From the NCBI RefSeq assembly GCF_000769405.2, contig NZ_CP053439.1, forward strand, positions 1,240,001-1,304,000: a DNA stretch of 64,000 nt, read 5' to 3'. This stretch comes from Rhizobium brockwellii. GTDB taxonomy: Bacteria; Pseudomonadota; Alphaproteobacteria; Rhizobiales; Rhizobiaceae. Position numbers and translations under genes: made by a program. The notes under the pieces are model-generated. The model had not been told where the DNA came from. It saw nothing but the letters and a program-made list of their open reading frames with translations, and did no database searches. Positions 37,901-47,076 of the stretch are shown piece after piece (the stretch's first letter is position 1; each line of letters starts with the position of its first letter).

Positions 37901-39547
37901 ATGGATTTGCTGAGTGCCACGGATTGGCTGCGTCACAGGCCGGGTTATACATATCCGCTGGCCATTGCCTTCGTTGGCCTGACGTTTCTTCTGAGGCTTG
38001 CCGCCAGCGACACTCTCTCCGGGTTTCCCTTCCTGAGCTTCCTTCCGGCGATATTGCTCGCCAGTTTCATAGGCGGCGCCGGGCCGGGCTTTGTCGCGAC
38101 CTTGCTCGCCGGTTTCATTGTCCAGCAGTTTTTCGTCGAGCCGCACAATGTTTTCTGGCCGGCCAGCGCCGGCCAATGGGTCGGCCTTTCCACCTATCTC
38201 ATCAATGCCGTGATTATCGTCGGCCTGATGGAGATGATCATCATCGCCCATGGCAGGCAGAGCCGCCTTCGCAGCGAGCTCAACAGCTTCAACACGCGCC
38301 TCGAACAAACAGTTGTCCAGCGCACTGCCGAGCTCAGGCACGAGATGGAAGAGAACGCCGCTGCTCAGGCCCAGGTCCGCCAGTTGCAAAAGATGGAGAC
38401 GATCGGCCAGCTGACCGGCGGCGTCGCCCATGATTTCAACAATATGCTGGCAATCATCATCGGCAATCTCGATCTCGCCCAGCGGCGCCTGACCGGCAGC
38501 GAGGATCCCCGTCTGCTATATTCCATCCAGAACGCCAGAGATGGTGCGCAGAGAGCGGCGGTGCTGACCGCGCGTCTTCTTGCCTTCTCGCGCCAGCAGC
38601 CGCTCGCCCCGGAGGTGATCGACCTCAACAAGCTGGTCGGCGGCATGTCGGAGCTGCTACGGCGCACGCTCGGCGAGCACATCCGGATCGAGACTGTGCT
38701 TGCCGGCGGCCTCTGGCCGAGCTTTGCCGATTTGAGCCAGCTCGAGAACGCCATCCTGAACCTTGCCGTCAATGCCCGCGATGCCATGCCGGGCGGCGGA
38801 AATCTGACGATCGAGACCGCCAATACCGAACTCGACGAGCGATATTCGCGCATGCATTCTGAGGTCGAGGCAGGCCAATATGTGATGATCAGTATCACCG
38901 ACACCGGCACCGGCATGTCGCCGGAGGTAATCGAACGCGCCTTCGACCCGTTCTATACGACCAAGGGACCCGGCAAAGGCACCGGTCTCGGCCTCAGCCA
39001 AGTCTACGGCTACATCAAGCAGAGCGGCGGTCACATCAAGATCTATTCAGAGATCGACAGGGGCACGACGTTGAAGATCTATCTTCCCCGTCATGTCGGC
39101 GCGACGGACGCCCGGTTGAACGTCGCCGGCGCCCAGCCGCTTCCTCAAGGCAGCGTCAAAGATACGATCCTGGTGGTGGAGGACGATGAGAACGTCCGCA
39201 CGATGACCGCCGAAAGCCTGCATGAACTCGGTTACACCGTGTTGCAGGCGGCTAGCGGCATGGAGGCGCTTATGCTTCTGGAGCAGAATGCAGCAGTCGA
39301 CCTGATCTTTACCGATATCGTCATGCCGCAGATGAGCGGACGCCAGCTTGCCGATATCGTCCAGGAAAAATGGCCGGCGATCCGTATCCTCTATACGACG
39401 GGCTACACCCGCAACGCCATCGTCCATAATGGTGTGCTCGATCACGGCGTTTCCCTGCTCGCCAAGCCCTTTAGCCTGGAGCAGCTCGCCCACAAGATCC
39501 GCGAACTTCTGAACGTATCGGCCAGGATGGAAGATGAGAGGACGTGA
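37901..39547 (+). CDS. Hybrid sensor histidine kinase/response regulator
   Basis: A 548-residue inner-membrane hybrid kinase. Residues about 18-115 form several membrane segments resembling the DUF4118 (KdpD-type) sensor region (FLSFLPAILLASFIGGAGPGFVATLLAGF). A coiled coil follows, then the H box VAHDFNNMLAIIIGNL (His177), the N box NLAVNARDAMPGGG, G boxes DTGTGMSP and GKGTGLGLSQVYG, and a C-terminal receiver domain (DTILVVEDDENV, phospho-acceptor Asp472 in IFTDIVMPQ). ATG 37901 follows AAGAAGGGG; an upstream open frame crosses the palindromic repeat and is rejected. The divergent single-domain regulator is a plausible partner. Confidence 0.9.
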   Translation: MDLLSATDWLRHRPGYTYPLAIAFVGLTFLLRLAASDTLSGFPFLSFLPAILLASFIGGAGPGFVATLLAGFIVQQFFVEPHNVFWPASAGQWVGLSTYLINAVIIVGLMEMIIIAHGRQSRLRSELNSFNTRLEQTVVQRTAELRHEMEENAAAQAQVRQLQKMETIGQLTGGVAHDFNNMLAIIIGNLDLAQRRLTGSEDPRLLYSIQNARDGAQRAAVLTARLLAFSRQQPLAPEVIDLNKLVGGMSELLRRTLGEHIRIETVLAGGLWPSFADLSQLENAILNLAVNARDAMPGGGNLTIETANTELDERYSRMHSEVEAGQYVMISITDTGTGMSPEVIERAFDPFYTTKGPGKGTGLGLSQVYGYIKQSGGHIKIYSEIDRGTTLKIYLPRHVGATDARLNVAGAQPLPQGSVKDTILVVEDDENVRTMTAESLHELGYTVLQAASGMEALMLLEQNAAVDLIFTDIVMPQMSGRQLADIVQEKWPAIRILYTTGYTRNAIVHNGVLDHGVSLLAKPFSLEQLAHKIRELLNVSARMEDERT

Positions 39548-39586
39548 AGCCGAAATACGGCCGCACGTCCATAGTTCAAGATCGGG

Positions 39587-39901
39587 TTATTCCAGGACCT
39601 GGATTATGCGATGCGTCTTCGGCTCGACGATCACGCGTCGCTCATTGACGACGGTATAGCCGTAGCCGTCGATATCAGGCACGGTGTGCACTTCGACGGT
39701 ATCGGGCAGCGTTGCGCCGACCGCGATATCGCCGTCATAGACGACGGAAGGTGTGTTTTGCTCTATCACATAGGTACGCACCTCTCCGGGCAATACGACG
39801 GAGCCGGTCGGTGCGGGATCGGTGACGATGACGGTGCTCTGCGCGAAGGCGGCGGAGCTGATGGTCAGCGTGGCGGCCGCAGCCAGCACGGTCTTGCGCA
39901 T
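39587..39901 (-). CDS. DUF1236 periplasmic protein
   Basis: A 104-residue secreted protein with a Sec signal (MRKTVLAAAATLTISSAAFAQ). The mature region includes VVLPGEVRTYVIEQ and a C-terminal YTVVNERRVIVEPKTHRIIQVLE, the strand pattern of DUF1236 proteins common in rhizobia. Function is unknown. Start ATG 39901 is preceded by AAGGAGAAA; an upstream in-frame ATG at 39955 lies before that site. It converges on the hybrid kinase gene with a 39-bp gap. Confidence 0.82.
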   Translation of the reverse strand: MRKTVLAAAATLTISSAAFAQSTVIVTDPAPTGSVVLPGEVRTYVIEQNTPSVVYDGDIAVGATLPDTVEVHTVPDIDGYGYTVVNERRVIVEPKTHRIIQVLE

Positions 39902-40226
39902 GGGATTTCTCCTTTTCCTACCTGAGACATCAAGGCAACGCTGGCCATGCGGCATAGTTCCCCGTGGGCTTTCGCCACAGCAGAAGACAGGCGCAATGAG
40001 AGCAATTAAGTTGTTACTAAATTAATTTCTGCATCATACGGTTGAGCTCTCCGAATAACGTTCAGCGCGAGTTCGCCCGGTGACATCAGGGGCCGGTTCT
40101 TTACTCTTCGTTAACCATACTGGCGGTTTATGTCAGACAAACGGCCAGCTGGTCGTTGATTCGAAGGTCCGTCGCGTTTCGGTTTGCGAATGGATATCTG
40201 AAAAGACGATTGCGGCGGCTCGAAAT

Positions 40227-41207
40227 ATGCGCTTGCGGAAGACTATATCGCTGATGGCAGCAGTCGGCACGATGGCCGGCTGCACGTCGACAGGCGGTGT
40301 GCGCCAGCCTTCCGGGCCGGAAACCGTGGCGCCCGAAAAGGCGCTGGTCTTGCCGCCGCCCGGCGGCCCGTCGGTCGTCAGCGTTGTCGAGCGCAAACGT
40401 GGTAACGGCGTCGAACAGACGATCTCTCTGTTTACTTCGTCCTCCGTGCCCGGTCAGAATTTCCTGAAGGTCCAGTTCTTCGGCGCTTCCGGGGCCAATC
40501 CCGGCACCGGCAACGTGGGCTTCAGCATGATCAACCAGAGCGGCATTGCCCGCGAAGTGGCCCGTTCGGCCCCCGGCGTGCTGATGGCGACGTCGGCGAC
40601 CTTTCTGCAGAATGCCTATGGCCCCTTCGGTTATGCCTCTGGCCGCAGCCGTGCAGGCGACACCTGCGTCTATGCCTGGCAACAGATCCGCTCGAGCACT
40701 GCTGCCAATACCCAGGCGCGCAATTTCGGCATGATCCAGCTGCGCCTGCGCCTTTGCGATGCGGGTGCAAGCGAGCGCCAGCTGCTCGGCATCGTCTATG
40801 GCTATACCGTCACCGGCACCTTCGACGGCGAGGTCTGGAACCCTTACGGCAATCCGCCGCCCGCCGATGGCGCGCTCGGGCGCACCGGCGCACCGATCTA
40901 TCCCGACGAGGGCGGTTATCGCGCCAGCCCGATGCCGATTGGCTACGAGCCGGCGCCTGCCATTGTCAGCCGGCCGCGGGCCGCTGCCGTTCGCAGCGCC
41001 TCAACCGCGCAACCAGCTCAAGATGTGGCATCGGTGCCGGCGCCTATCGGCCCGCGCGTGCCGCTGCCGGGTGAGGCGCCCCAGACGAGCGCAAGGCCGG
41101 CTGCGGCCGCTGCGCCAATCGAACAATCGGTAAGGGCGATCGGCGTCACAGTGCCTTCGCCGGACTGCATAGGCGACGCGGCCATGACGGCCGCCTGCCG
41201 GAGATAG
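40227..41207 (+). CDS. bcsN: Cellulose biosynthesis lipoprotein BcsN
   Basis: BcsN is an accessory protein of the alphaproteobacterial cellulose systems. The 326-residue product has a lipoprotein signal with lipobox TMAGC (Cys19), a central conserved domain (NFLKVQFFGASGANPGTGN, DTCVYAWQQIRSS, QLRLRLCDAG, YGYTVTGTFDGEVWNPYG) and a Pro/Ala-rich tail ending in CIGDAAMTAACRR. It is expected in the envelope, possibly aiding export. It precedes bcsA by 168 bp on the same strand. The upstream frame extension to 40080 is rejected because it would bury the signal peptide. Its TAG stop overlaps a palindromic repeat. Confidence 0.88.
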   Translation: MRLRKTISLMAAVGTMAGCTSTGGVRQPSGPETVAPEKALVLPPPGGPSVVSVVERKRGNGVEQTISLFTSSSVPGQNFLKVQFFGASGANPGTGNVGFSMINQSGIAREVARSAPGVLMATSATFLQNAYGPFGYASGRSRAGDTCVYAWQQIRSSTAANTQARNFGMIQLRLRLCDAGASERQLLGIVYGYTVTGTFDGEVWNPYGNPPPADGALGRTGAPIYPDEGGYRASPMPIGYEPAPAIVSRPRAAAVRSASTAQPAQDVASVPAPIGPRVPLPGEAPQTSARPAAAAAPIEQSVRAIGVTVPSPDCIGDAAMTAACRR

Positions 41208-41255
41208 AGCATGATGCCGAAAAGTGTGAGCGGTTTTCGGACGACGTCATGCTCT
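41206..41255. repeat. RIME-like palindrome, module A
   Basis: AGAGCATGATGCCGAAAAGTG...GACGTCATGCTCT begins at the second base of the bcsN stop codon. Its relatives are at 1477-1526 and 20241-20292. Confidence 0.8.
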
Positions 41256-41267
41256 AACTCTTTAATT

Positions 41268-41316
41268 TAGAACAGGATGATTTTACGCCGACCCGGCCTA
41301 AAATCATCCTGTTCTA
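41268..41316. repeat. RIME-like palindrome, module B
   Basis: TAGAACAGGATGATTTTACG pairs with TAAAATCATCCTGTTCTA. Modules A and B here are in the reverse order to 1413-1526. The pair lies in the bcsA leader, 60 bp before its start codon. Confidence 0.8.
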
Positions 41317-41375
41317 GTGGGCATGCCCGCGGGCGCCAGATGGTGCCCCGGTTAGGCAATTTCGAAGGAACGTCG

Positions 41376-43568
41376 ATGCGCAAAGCCCGCAGTGTCGTCA
41401 TATGGGCCGTGGTTTCGCTCTGCATGATCGTGCTGATCACGCTGCCGGTCAACCTGCAGACCCAGCTCATCACCAGCATCACCGTCGTGACAGTCATGGC
41501 GCTGATCAAGGTGCTGAAGGGCGAGGGGACGTGGCGCCTAGTGGCGCTCGCCTTTGGCACGTCGATCGTGCTGCGCTATGTTTACTGGCGCACCACCAAT
41601 ACGCTGCCGCCTCTGAATCAGCTGGGAAATTTCATTCCCGGCCTGCTGCTCTATCTTGCCGAAATGTATAGCGTCGCGATGCTGGCGCTCAGCCTGTTCA
41701 TCGTTGCCACACCTTTGCCGTCGCGCCCCTCGCGTGCCGCCAAGAATGAGCGTTTCCCTCATGTCGACGTCTTCGTACCATCCTATAACGAGGATGCCGG
41801 ACTGTTGGGAAACACGCTGGCCGCCGCCAAGGCCATGGATTATCCGGCTGAGAAGTTGCATGTCTGGCTGCTCGACGACGGCGGCACCCTGCAAAAGCGC
41901 AATTCCGGCAAGCTGCTCGAAGCCCAGGCCGCCGCCGCCCGCCATATCGAGCTGAAGCAGCTCTGCGAGGATCTCGACGTCAGCTACCTCACGCGCGACC
42001 GCAACGAGCACGCCAAAGCCGGCAATCTCAACAACGGCATGAAACATTCGACCGGCGAACTCATCGCCGTCTTCGATGCGGACCACGCGCCGGCCCGCGA
42101 TTTCCTGCTGGAGACCGTCGGTTACTTCGAAGACGATCCGAAGCTCTTCCTCGTCCAGACTCCGCACTTCTTCATCAATCCCGATCCGCTGGAGCGCAAC
42201 CTGCGCACCTTCGACAAGATGCCGAGCGAGAACGAGATGTTCTACGGCATCATCCAGCGCGGCCTCGATAAATGGAACGCCGCGTTCTTCTGCGGCTCGG
42301 CCGCGGTTCTGAGCCGCAGGGCGCTCGAATCCCAGAACGGCTTTTCCGGCATCAGCATCACCGAGGATTGCGAGACGGCGCTGGCGCTGCATGGCAGCGG
42401 CTGGAACAGCATCTATGTCGACAAGCCGCTGATCGCCGGCCTGCAGCCAGCCACCTTCGCAAGCTTCATCGGTCAGCGCAGCCGCTGGGCCCAGGGCATG
42501 ATGCAGATCCTGCGCTTTCGCTTTCCGCTTCTGAAGCGCGGCCTGACGATCCCGCAGCGCTTCTGCTACATGTCCTCCACGCTTTTCTGGCTTTTCCCAT
42601 TCCCGCGCACGATCTTCCTGTTTGCGCCGCTCTTCTACCTGTTCTTCGATCTGGAAATCTTCACCGCTTCGGGCGGCGAGTTCCTTGCCTATACGCTGGC
42701 CTATATGCTGGTGAATCTGATGATGCAGAACTACCTCTACGGGTCGTTCCGCTGGCCCTGGATTTCCGAGCTCTACGAATATGTCCAGACTGTGCATCTG
42801 CTGCCGGCCGTCGTCTCCGTCATGCTCAATCCGAGGAAGCCGACCTTCAAGGTCACTGCCAAGGACGAATCGATCGCCGTCAGCCGTCTGTCGGAAATCA
42901 GCCGTCCGTTCTTCGTCATCTTTGCGGTGCAGATCGTCGCGCTCGTCATCACCATCTACAAGATCTATGCAGAGCCCTATAAGGCCGACGTCACGCTCGT
43001 CGTCGGCGGTTGGAATGTCATCAACCTGATCATGGCCGGCTGCGCGCTTGGCGTCGTGTCGGAGCGCGGCGAGCGAGCCTCGTCCCGTCGCGTCCGGGTC
43101 AACCGGCGCTGCGAATTCGGCGCCAACGGCAAGTGGTACACGGCTTCGATCGAGGACGTCTCCGTCCACGGCGCAAGGCTTCACATCTTCAACAAGCAGC
43201 TCGACGAGATGCTGGTCGGCGCCGTCGGCGAAATCCGCTTCCGGCCATATAGCGGCGCGGATCTGGAAACCCTGCCGCTCATCGTCCGCAATATCGAGCC
43301 GTCGGGCGACATCAGCAATGTCGGCTGTCAGTACGCGCCGAAAAGCGCGCTTGACCATCGCCTGATCGCAGACCTGATGTTTGCGAATTCCGACCAGTGG
43401 ACCCAGTTTCAGGCCTCGCGCCGCCGCAATCCGGGCCTGATCCGCGGCACCATCTGGTTTCTCGGCATGTCGTTCTACCAGACGAGCCGCGGCCTCGTTT
43501 ACTTCTTCCGCAGCATGCGGCCGGAGCGGGAGGCCCAGCAGCAGGCGGCAAAGGTCAACGCCGGATGA
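41376..43568 (+). CDS. bcsA: Cellulose synthase catalytic subunit (UDP-forming)
   Basis: BcsA polymerises UDP-glucose into beta-1,4-glucan and threads it through the inner membrane. The 730-residue protein has N-terminal membrane helices, a GT2 domain with WLLDDGG (about residue 166), VFDADHAP (about 232), ITEDCETAL (about 327) and QRSRWAQGM (about 366), more helices, then a PilZ domain (RRVRVNRRC and DVSVHGA, about 570-600) that senses cyclic di-GMP. Start ATG 41376 follows GAAGGAA. Its stop overlaps bcsB by 4 bp. The synthesis should therefore be switched on by c-di-GMP. Confidence 0.95.
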   Translation: MRKARSVVIWAVVSLCMIVLITLPVNLQTQLITSITVVTVMALIKVLKGEGTWRLVALAFGTSIVLRYVYWRTTNTLPPLNQLGNFIPGLLLYLAEMYSVAMLALSLFIVATPLPSRPSRAAKNERFPHVDVFVPSYNEDAGLLGNTLAAAKAMDYPAEKLHVWLLDDGGTLQKRNSGKLLEAQAAAARHIELKQLCEDLDVSYLTRDRNEHAKAGNLNNGMKHSTGELIAVFDADHAPARDFLLETVGYFEDDPKLFLVQTPHFFINPDPLERNLRTFDKMPSENEMFYGIIQRGLDKWNAAFFCGSAAVLSRRALESQNGFSGISITEDCETALALHGSGWNSIYVDKPLIAGLQPATFASFIGQRSRWAQGMMQILRFRFPLLKRGLTIPQRFCYMSSTLFWLFPFPRTIFLFAPLFYLFFDLEIFTASGGEFLAYTLAYMLVNLMMQNYLYGSFRWPWISELYEYVQTVHLLPAVVSVMLNPRKPTFKVTAKDESIAVSRLSEISRPFFVIFAVQIVALVITIYKIYAEPYKADVTLVVGGWNVINLIMAGCALGVVSERGERASSRRVRVNRRCEFGANGKWYTASIEDVSVHGARLHIFNKQLDEMLVGAVGEIRFRPYSGADLETLPLIVRNIEPSGDISNVGCQYAPKSALDHRLIADLMFANSDQWTQFQASRRRNPGLIRGTIWFLGMSFYQTSRGLVYFFRSMRPEREAQQQAAKVNAG

Positions 43569-46033
43569 AAAGGATCGTCGCCGCCTCGCTTCTCCTGCTG
43601 AATGCCTCCGCCTTCGCCCAGGCGCAGACGGCCCCCTTCGACATGTCCGGCGAGCGGCCGCCCGGTGCGTCCGTTACCCCGAGATTGACGTCGCCCACGC
43701 CACCCGCAGCAGCCACTGCGCCGGTTCCCGTCACGCCTCCGGTTTCCGTCATACCCGCACCTGCAAGCCCGGCTGCTCCTGCACCTGCTCCCGTTCCTCC
43801 GCCGATCGCCGCCCAGCCACCGCAGTCGCCGCCGCCCGCGCCCCAGCCTGCCGCCACGGCAAATAGCGTTGCGCCGCTGCGTGCCGGCGACGTCCGTCGC
43901 TTCGTCGTGCCCTTTTCGAAACTCGGCCTCGGCGGTGAATACGACCGTCGGTCATGGTCGGTCTATCTGACGCCGGAGCAGGCGGCGGCCAAGGCAAGCT
44001 TCACCTTCGCCTACCAGAATTCGATCGTCGTCGCGCCCGAGGCCTCCGCGCTGACCGTCTATCTCAACAACCGCCCGATCGGTCAGCAGCGCGTCGGCTC
44101 GCCGGATGGCTCTTCGGCCGTCACCTTCGAGGTTCCGCCCGGTCTGCTGCAGCCGGGCGCCAACCTCGTCACCTTCGAAGCCAATCAGCGCCACCGCACC
44201 GATTGCAGCATCCAGTCCACTTATGAACTCTGGTCGAACATCGATCCGGCCGGAACCTATCTGAGCTTTGCCGGCAGGGATGCCGCCCAGCTACCGAGCG
44301 CCGATGCGATCCGCGCCATCGGCGTCGACGGCGCCGGCAAGACGGAGTTCGACATCGTCGTCCCGGCGCTGGAGCAGCCGGGAACCACCAAGCCGCTGCT
44401 GCGGCTGGCGCAGGGCCTGTCGGTGCTGAGCAGCATGCCGAACCAGATCTTTGCCTTCAACACCGCTTCGCTTCCGGTCGGCGGGCCTGGCAAGCTCAGC
44501 GTGCTCGTCGGCACCGCGGCGGAGCTGCGGCCGCTCTTTCCCGACCTGCCGCCTGGCGCCGAAAGTGCAGCACTCGCCGCTTTTGTCACCGATCCGCGCA
44601 GCGGCTCGCCGGTGCTTCTGATCAGCGGCCCCTCCTGGCAGGCGGTCTCGTCGGCGATCGATACCATCGTCTCGCCGACAGACAGGTCCTCGGAGGTTCG
44701 TCGCGACGTGCTGACCACTGAGCGCTGGAGCGCGCCGAACGCGCCGCTGGTGTTTTCCGACACGAATATCGCCCTGTCTCAGCTCGGTGTGAAGACCACC
44801 GAATTCTCCGGCCGGCGGTTGCGGACCAGCTTCAATATCGCCGTGCCGGCCGATTTTTATGCCAATGCCTATGGCGAGGCGAAGGTGCTGCTCGACGCCG
44901 CCTATACCGATAACGTGATGCCCGGCAGCCACATCGATATCTACGTCAACGACAACATCGCCTCCACCGTGCCGATCACCACGACATCAGGCGGCATTCT
45001 CCGTCATCTGCCGATCCGCGTGACGATGCGGCACTTCAAGCCAGGTCTCAATTCGGTGGCGATCGAGGCGATCCTGATGACCAAGGACGATGCGGCTTGC
45101 GCGCCGGGCTCGACCGCCGGCGCCACCCCGCGCTTTGCCCTGTTCGATACCTCCGAGCTGCAGATTCCGGATTTCGCCCGCGTCGGTCAGCGTCCGAATC
45201 TGGCCGCAATGGCTGGCACCGCCTATCCCTATGGCCGGGCCACGGAGCCGACGCCGCTCTTCATCGATCGCATCGATGCCGATACGCTTTCGGCCGCCGC
45301 CACGCTGCTTGGCCAGATGGCGATCACCGCCGGCCATCCGATCGCCGTCGAAACCGTCGCCTCGCCGAATACGATCGGCGATCGTGACGCAATCTTCATC
45401 GGCTCCATCTCGCAGATGCCGGCAACCGCGCTGACGCAGACCAATATCTCTGCGGCGAGCCAGGCCTCATGGCGTCCCGTGCCGGATACGCAGGCGGGTG
45501 TCGTCGATACCGGTACGGCTTTCGAGGAGTGGAATTCCAAGGTCAGCGGCGGTGTCTTGCGCAGCCGGATCACTGCCTTCCGTGAGTGGCTTTCGCGCAA
45601 TTTCGATATCTCCCGCAGCTCGCTGCAATTCATCCCCGGCGCCGAGCAGATTTTCACGCCGGCCAACGCCGACACGCTCCTGGTCGCCCAAGGCTCCAGC
45701 CCCGCGGGAGCCGGCGCCTGGACCGTGGTGGCGGCGCCATCGGCAAAGGACCTGCGCGAAGGGCTCGAGGTTCTGACCGCGCAACTGAACTGGCCGCAGA
45801 TATCGGGCCACATCACCACCTATTCGAGCAAGACAGGCAAGATCGAAACCGTGCCCGTCACCCGTTTCGATTTCGTGCCGTCCACCCCCTGGTCGATCGC
45901 CAATTACCGGCTGATCGCCGCCAACTGGCTGTCGACCAATATCCTCTCCTATGCCTTCCTGCTGGTCGTCTTCGTGCTGCTGATCGGGATCACCACCTCG
46001 AGCATGCTCAAAAAGCTGGGCCGGTCGAAATGA
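43565..46033 (+). CDS. bcsB: Cellulose synthase regulatory subunit BcsB
   Basis: BcsB is the periplasmic, membrane-anchored partner that guides the emerging glucan and is needed for BcsA activity. The 822-residue product has a signal peptide (MKRIVAASLLLLNASAFAQAQ), a long Pro/Ala-rich stretch (about 35-105), carbohydrate-binding-like repeats (VYLNNRPIGQQRV; HRTDCSIQSTYELW; IDIYVNDNIAS) and a C-terminal membrane helix (NILSYAFLLVVFVLLIGITT). Both ends overlap neighbours by ATGA. The proline-rich linker is longer than I would expect for enteric BcsB. Confidence 0.93.
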   Translation: MKRIVAASLLLLNASAFAQAQTAPFDMSGERPPGASVTPRLTSPTPPAAATAPVPVTPPVSVIPAPASPAAPAPAPVPPPIAAQPPQSPPPAPQPAATANSVAPLRAGDVRRFVVPFSKLGLGGEYDRRSWSVYLTPEQAAAKASFTFAYQNSIVVAPEASALTVYLNNRPIGQQRVGSPDGSSAVTFEVPPGLLQPGANLVTFEANQRHRTDCSIQSTYELWSNIDPAGTYLSFAGRDAAQLPSADAIRAIGVDGAGKTEFDIVVPALEQPGTTKPLLRLAQGLSVLSSMPNQIFAFNTASLPVGGPGKLSVLVGTAAELRPLFPDLPPGAESAALAAFVTDPRSGSPVLLISGPSWQAVSSAIDTIVSPTDRSSEVRRDVLTTERWSAPNAPLVFSDTNIALSQLGVKTTEFSGRRLRTSFNIAVPADFYANAYGEAKVLLDAAYTDNVMPGSHIDIYVNDNIASTVPITTTSGGILRHLPIRVTMRHFKPGLNSVAIEAILMTKDDAACAPGSTAGATPRFALFDTSELQIPDFARVGQRPNLAAMAGTAYPYGRATEPTPLFIDRIDADTLSAAATLLGQMAITAGHPIAVETVASPNTIGDRDAIFIGSISQMPATALTQTNISAASQASWRPVPDTQAGVVDTGTAFEEWNSKVSGGVLRSRITAFREWLSRNFDISRSSLQFIPGAEQIFTPANADTLLVAQGSSPAGAGAWTVVAAPSAKDLREGLEVLTAQLNWPQISGHITTYSSKTGKIETVPVTRFDFVPSTPWSIANYRLIAANWLSTNILSYAFLLVVFVLLIGITTSSMLKKLGRSK

Positions 46034-47076
46034 GGCGGTGGCGCGCAATCCTGCTTGCGGCAACGGTCGCGCTCGCCGCGGCGAGCCCGCCCGCCGTCGC
46101 CCAGCAGGCGATGATCAATGCCGGTGCATGGTCGGCCTACAAGGCGAAGTTTCTCGATGCGACCGGCCGCATCATCGATAACGGCAACGGCAATATCAGC
46201 CACAGCGAAGGGCAGGGTTATGGCATGCTGCTCGCCTATCTCGCAGCCAGCCCTGCGGATTTCGAACAGATCTGGTATTTTACCCGCACCGAGCTGCTGC
46301 TGCGCGACGATGGCCTTGCCGTCTGGAAATGGGATCCGAGCGTCAAGCCGCACGTCACCGACACCAACAACGCCTCGGATGGCGACATGCTGATCGCCTA
46401 TGCGCTGGCGCTAGCCGGCACGGCGTGGAAACGTAACGACTATATCTTCGCCGCCTCCCGCATGGCGCAGGCGCTGCTTGCCGAAACCGTCGTGCACGCG
46501 TCCGGGCACACACTCCTGTTGCCAGGGAGTGAGGGTTTTGCCGCCACCGACCGCGAGGACGGTCCCGTCGTCAACCCGTCCTACTGGATTTACGAGGCGA
46601 TCCCGGTGATGGCGGCGCTCGCGCCGTCGGATGCCTGGCAAAAACTGTCGGACGATGGCCTAACGCTGTTGAAGACGATGCAGTTCGGCCCGCGCAAGCT
46701 TCCCGCCGAATGGGTGAGTCTCAGCGGCCAGCCGCAGCCGGCGCAGGGTTTCGACGCCGAGTTTGCCTATAACGCCATCCGCATCCCGCTCTATCTCGCT
46801 CGTGGCGGCGTGACCGACAAGGCGCTGCTGACCCGCTTGCAACAAGGGATGTTGCAAGACGGCGTTCCCGCTACCATCGATCTGACCACCGGCCGACCGA
46901 AGGCTGTGTTGTCGGATCCCGGTTATCGAATTGTTAACGATGTTGTGGCCTGTGTAGTCGATGGGACCAAGTTGCCGGTCTCGGCCCTGCAATTCGCGCC
47001 CGCACTCTATTATCCGTCCACGCTTCAGCTGTTGGGGCTGGCCTATATTGGGGAGAAGCATCCGGAGTGTCTGTGA
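46030..47076 (+). CDS. bcsZ: Endo-1,4-beta-glucanase, glycoside hydrolase family 8
   Basis: BcsZ (CelC in rhizobia) trims cellulose in the periplasm during export; in R. leguminosarum a CelC2 of this family is known to matter for biofilm and root-hair infection. The 348-residue enzyme has a signal peptide (MRRWRAILLAATVALAAASPPAVAQQ), the GH8 acid Glu60 in SHSEGQGYGML, Asp117 in NASDGDMLIAYAL, and VNPSYWIYEAIPVM. ATG 46030 overlaps the bcsB stop; its own stop is overlapped by the next gene. It is called by homology and position. Confidence 0.93.
   Translation: MRRWRAILLAATVALAAASPPAVAQQAMINAGAWSAYKAKFLDATGRIIDNGNGNISHSEGQGYGMLLAYLAASPADFEQIWYFTRTELLLRDDGLAVWKWDPSVKPHVTDTNNASDGDMLIAYALALAGTAWKRNDYIFAASRMAQALLAETVVHASGHTLLLPGSEGFAATDREDGPVVNPSYWIYEAIPVMAALAPSDAWQKLSDDGLTLLKTMQFGPRKLPAEWVSLSGQPQPAQGFDAEFAYNAIRIPLYLARGGVTDKALLTRLQQGMLQDGVPATIDLTTGRPKAVLSDPGYRIVNDVVACVVDGTKLPVSALQFAPALYYPSTLQLLGLAYIGEKHPECL

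Noticed and set aside
41538..43358. A 606-codon open frame on the minus strand
   Set aside because: It is antisense to bcsA, which has all catalytic and PilZ motifs.
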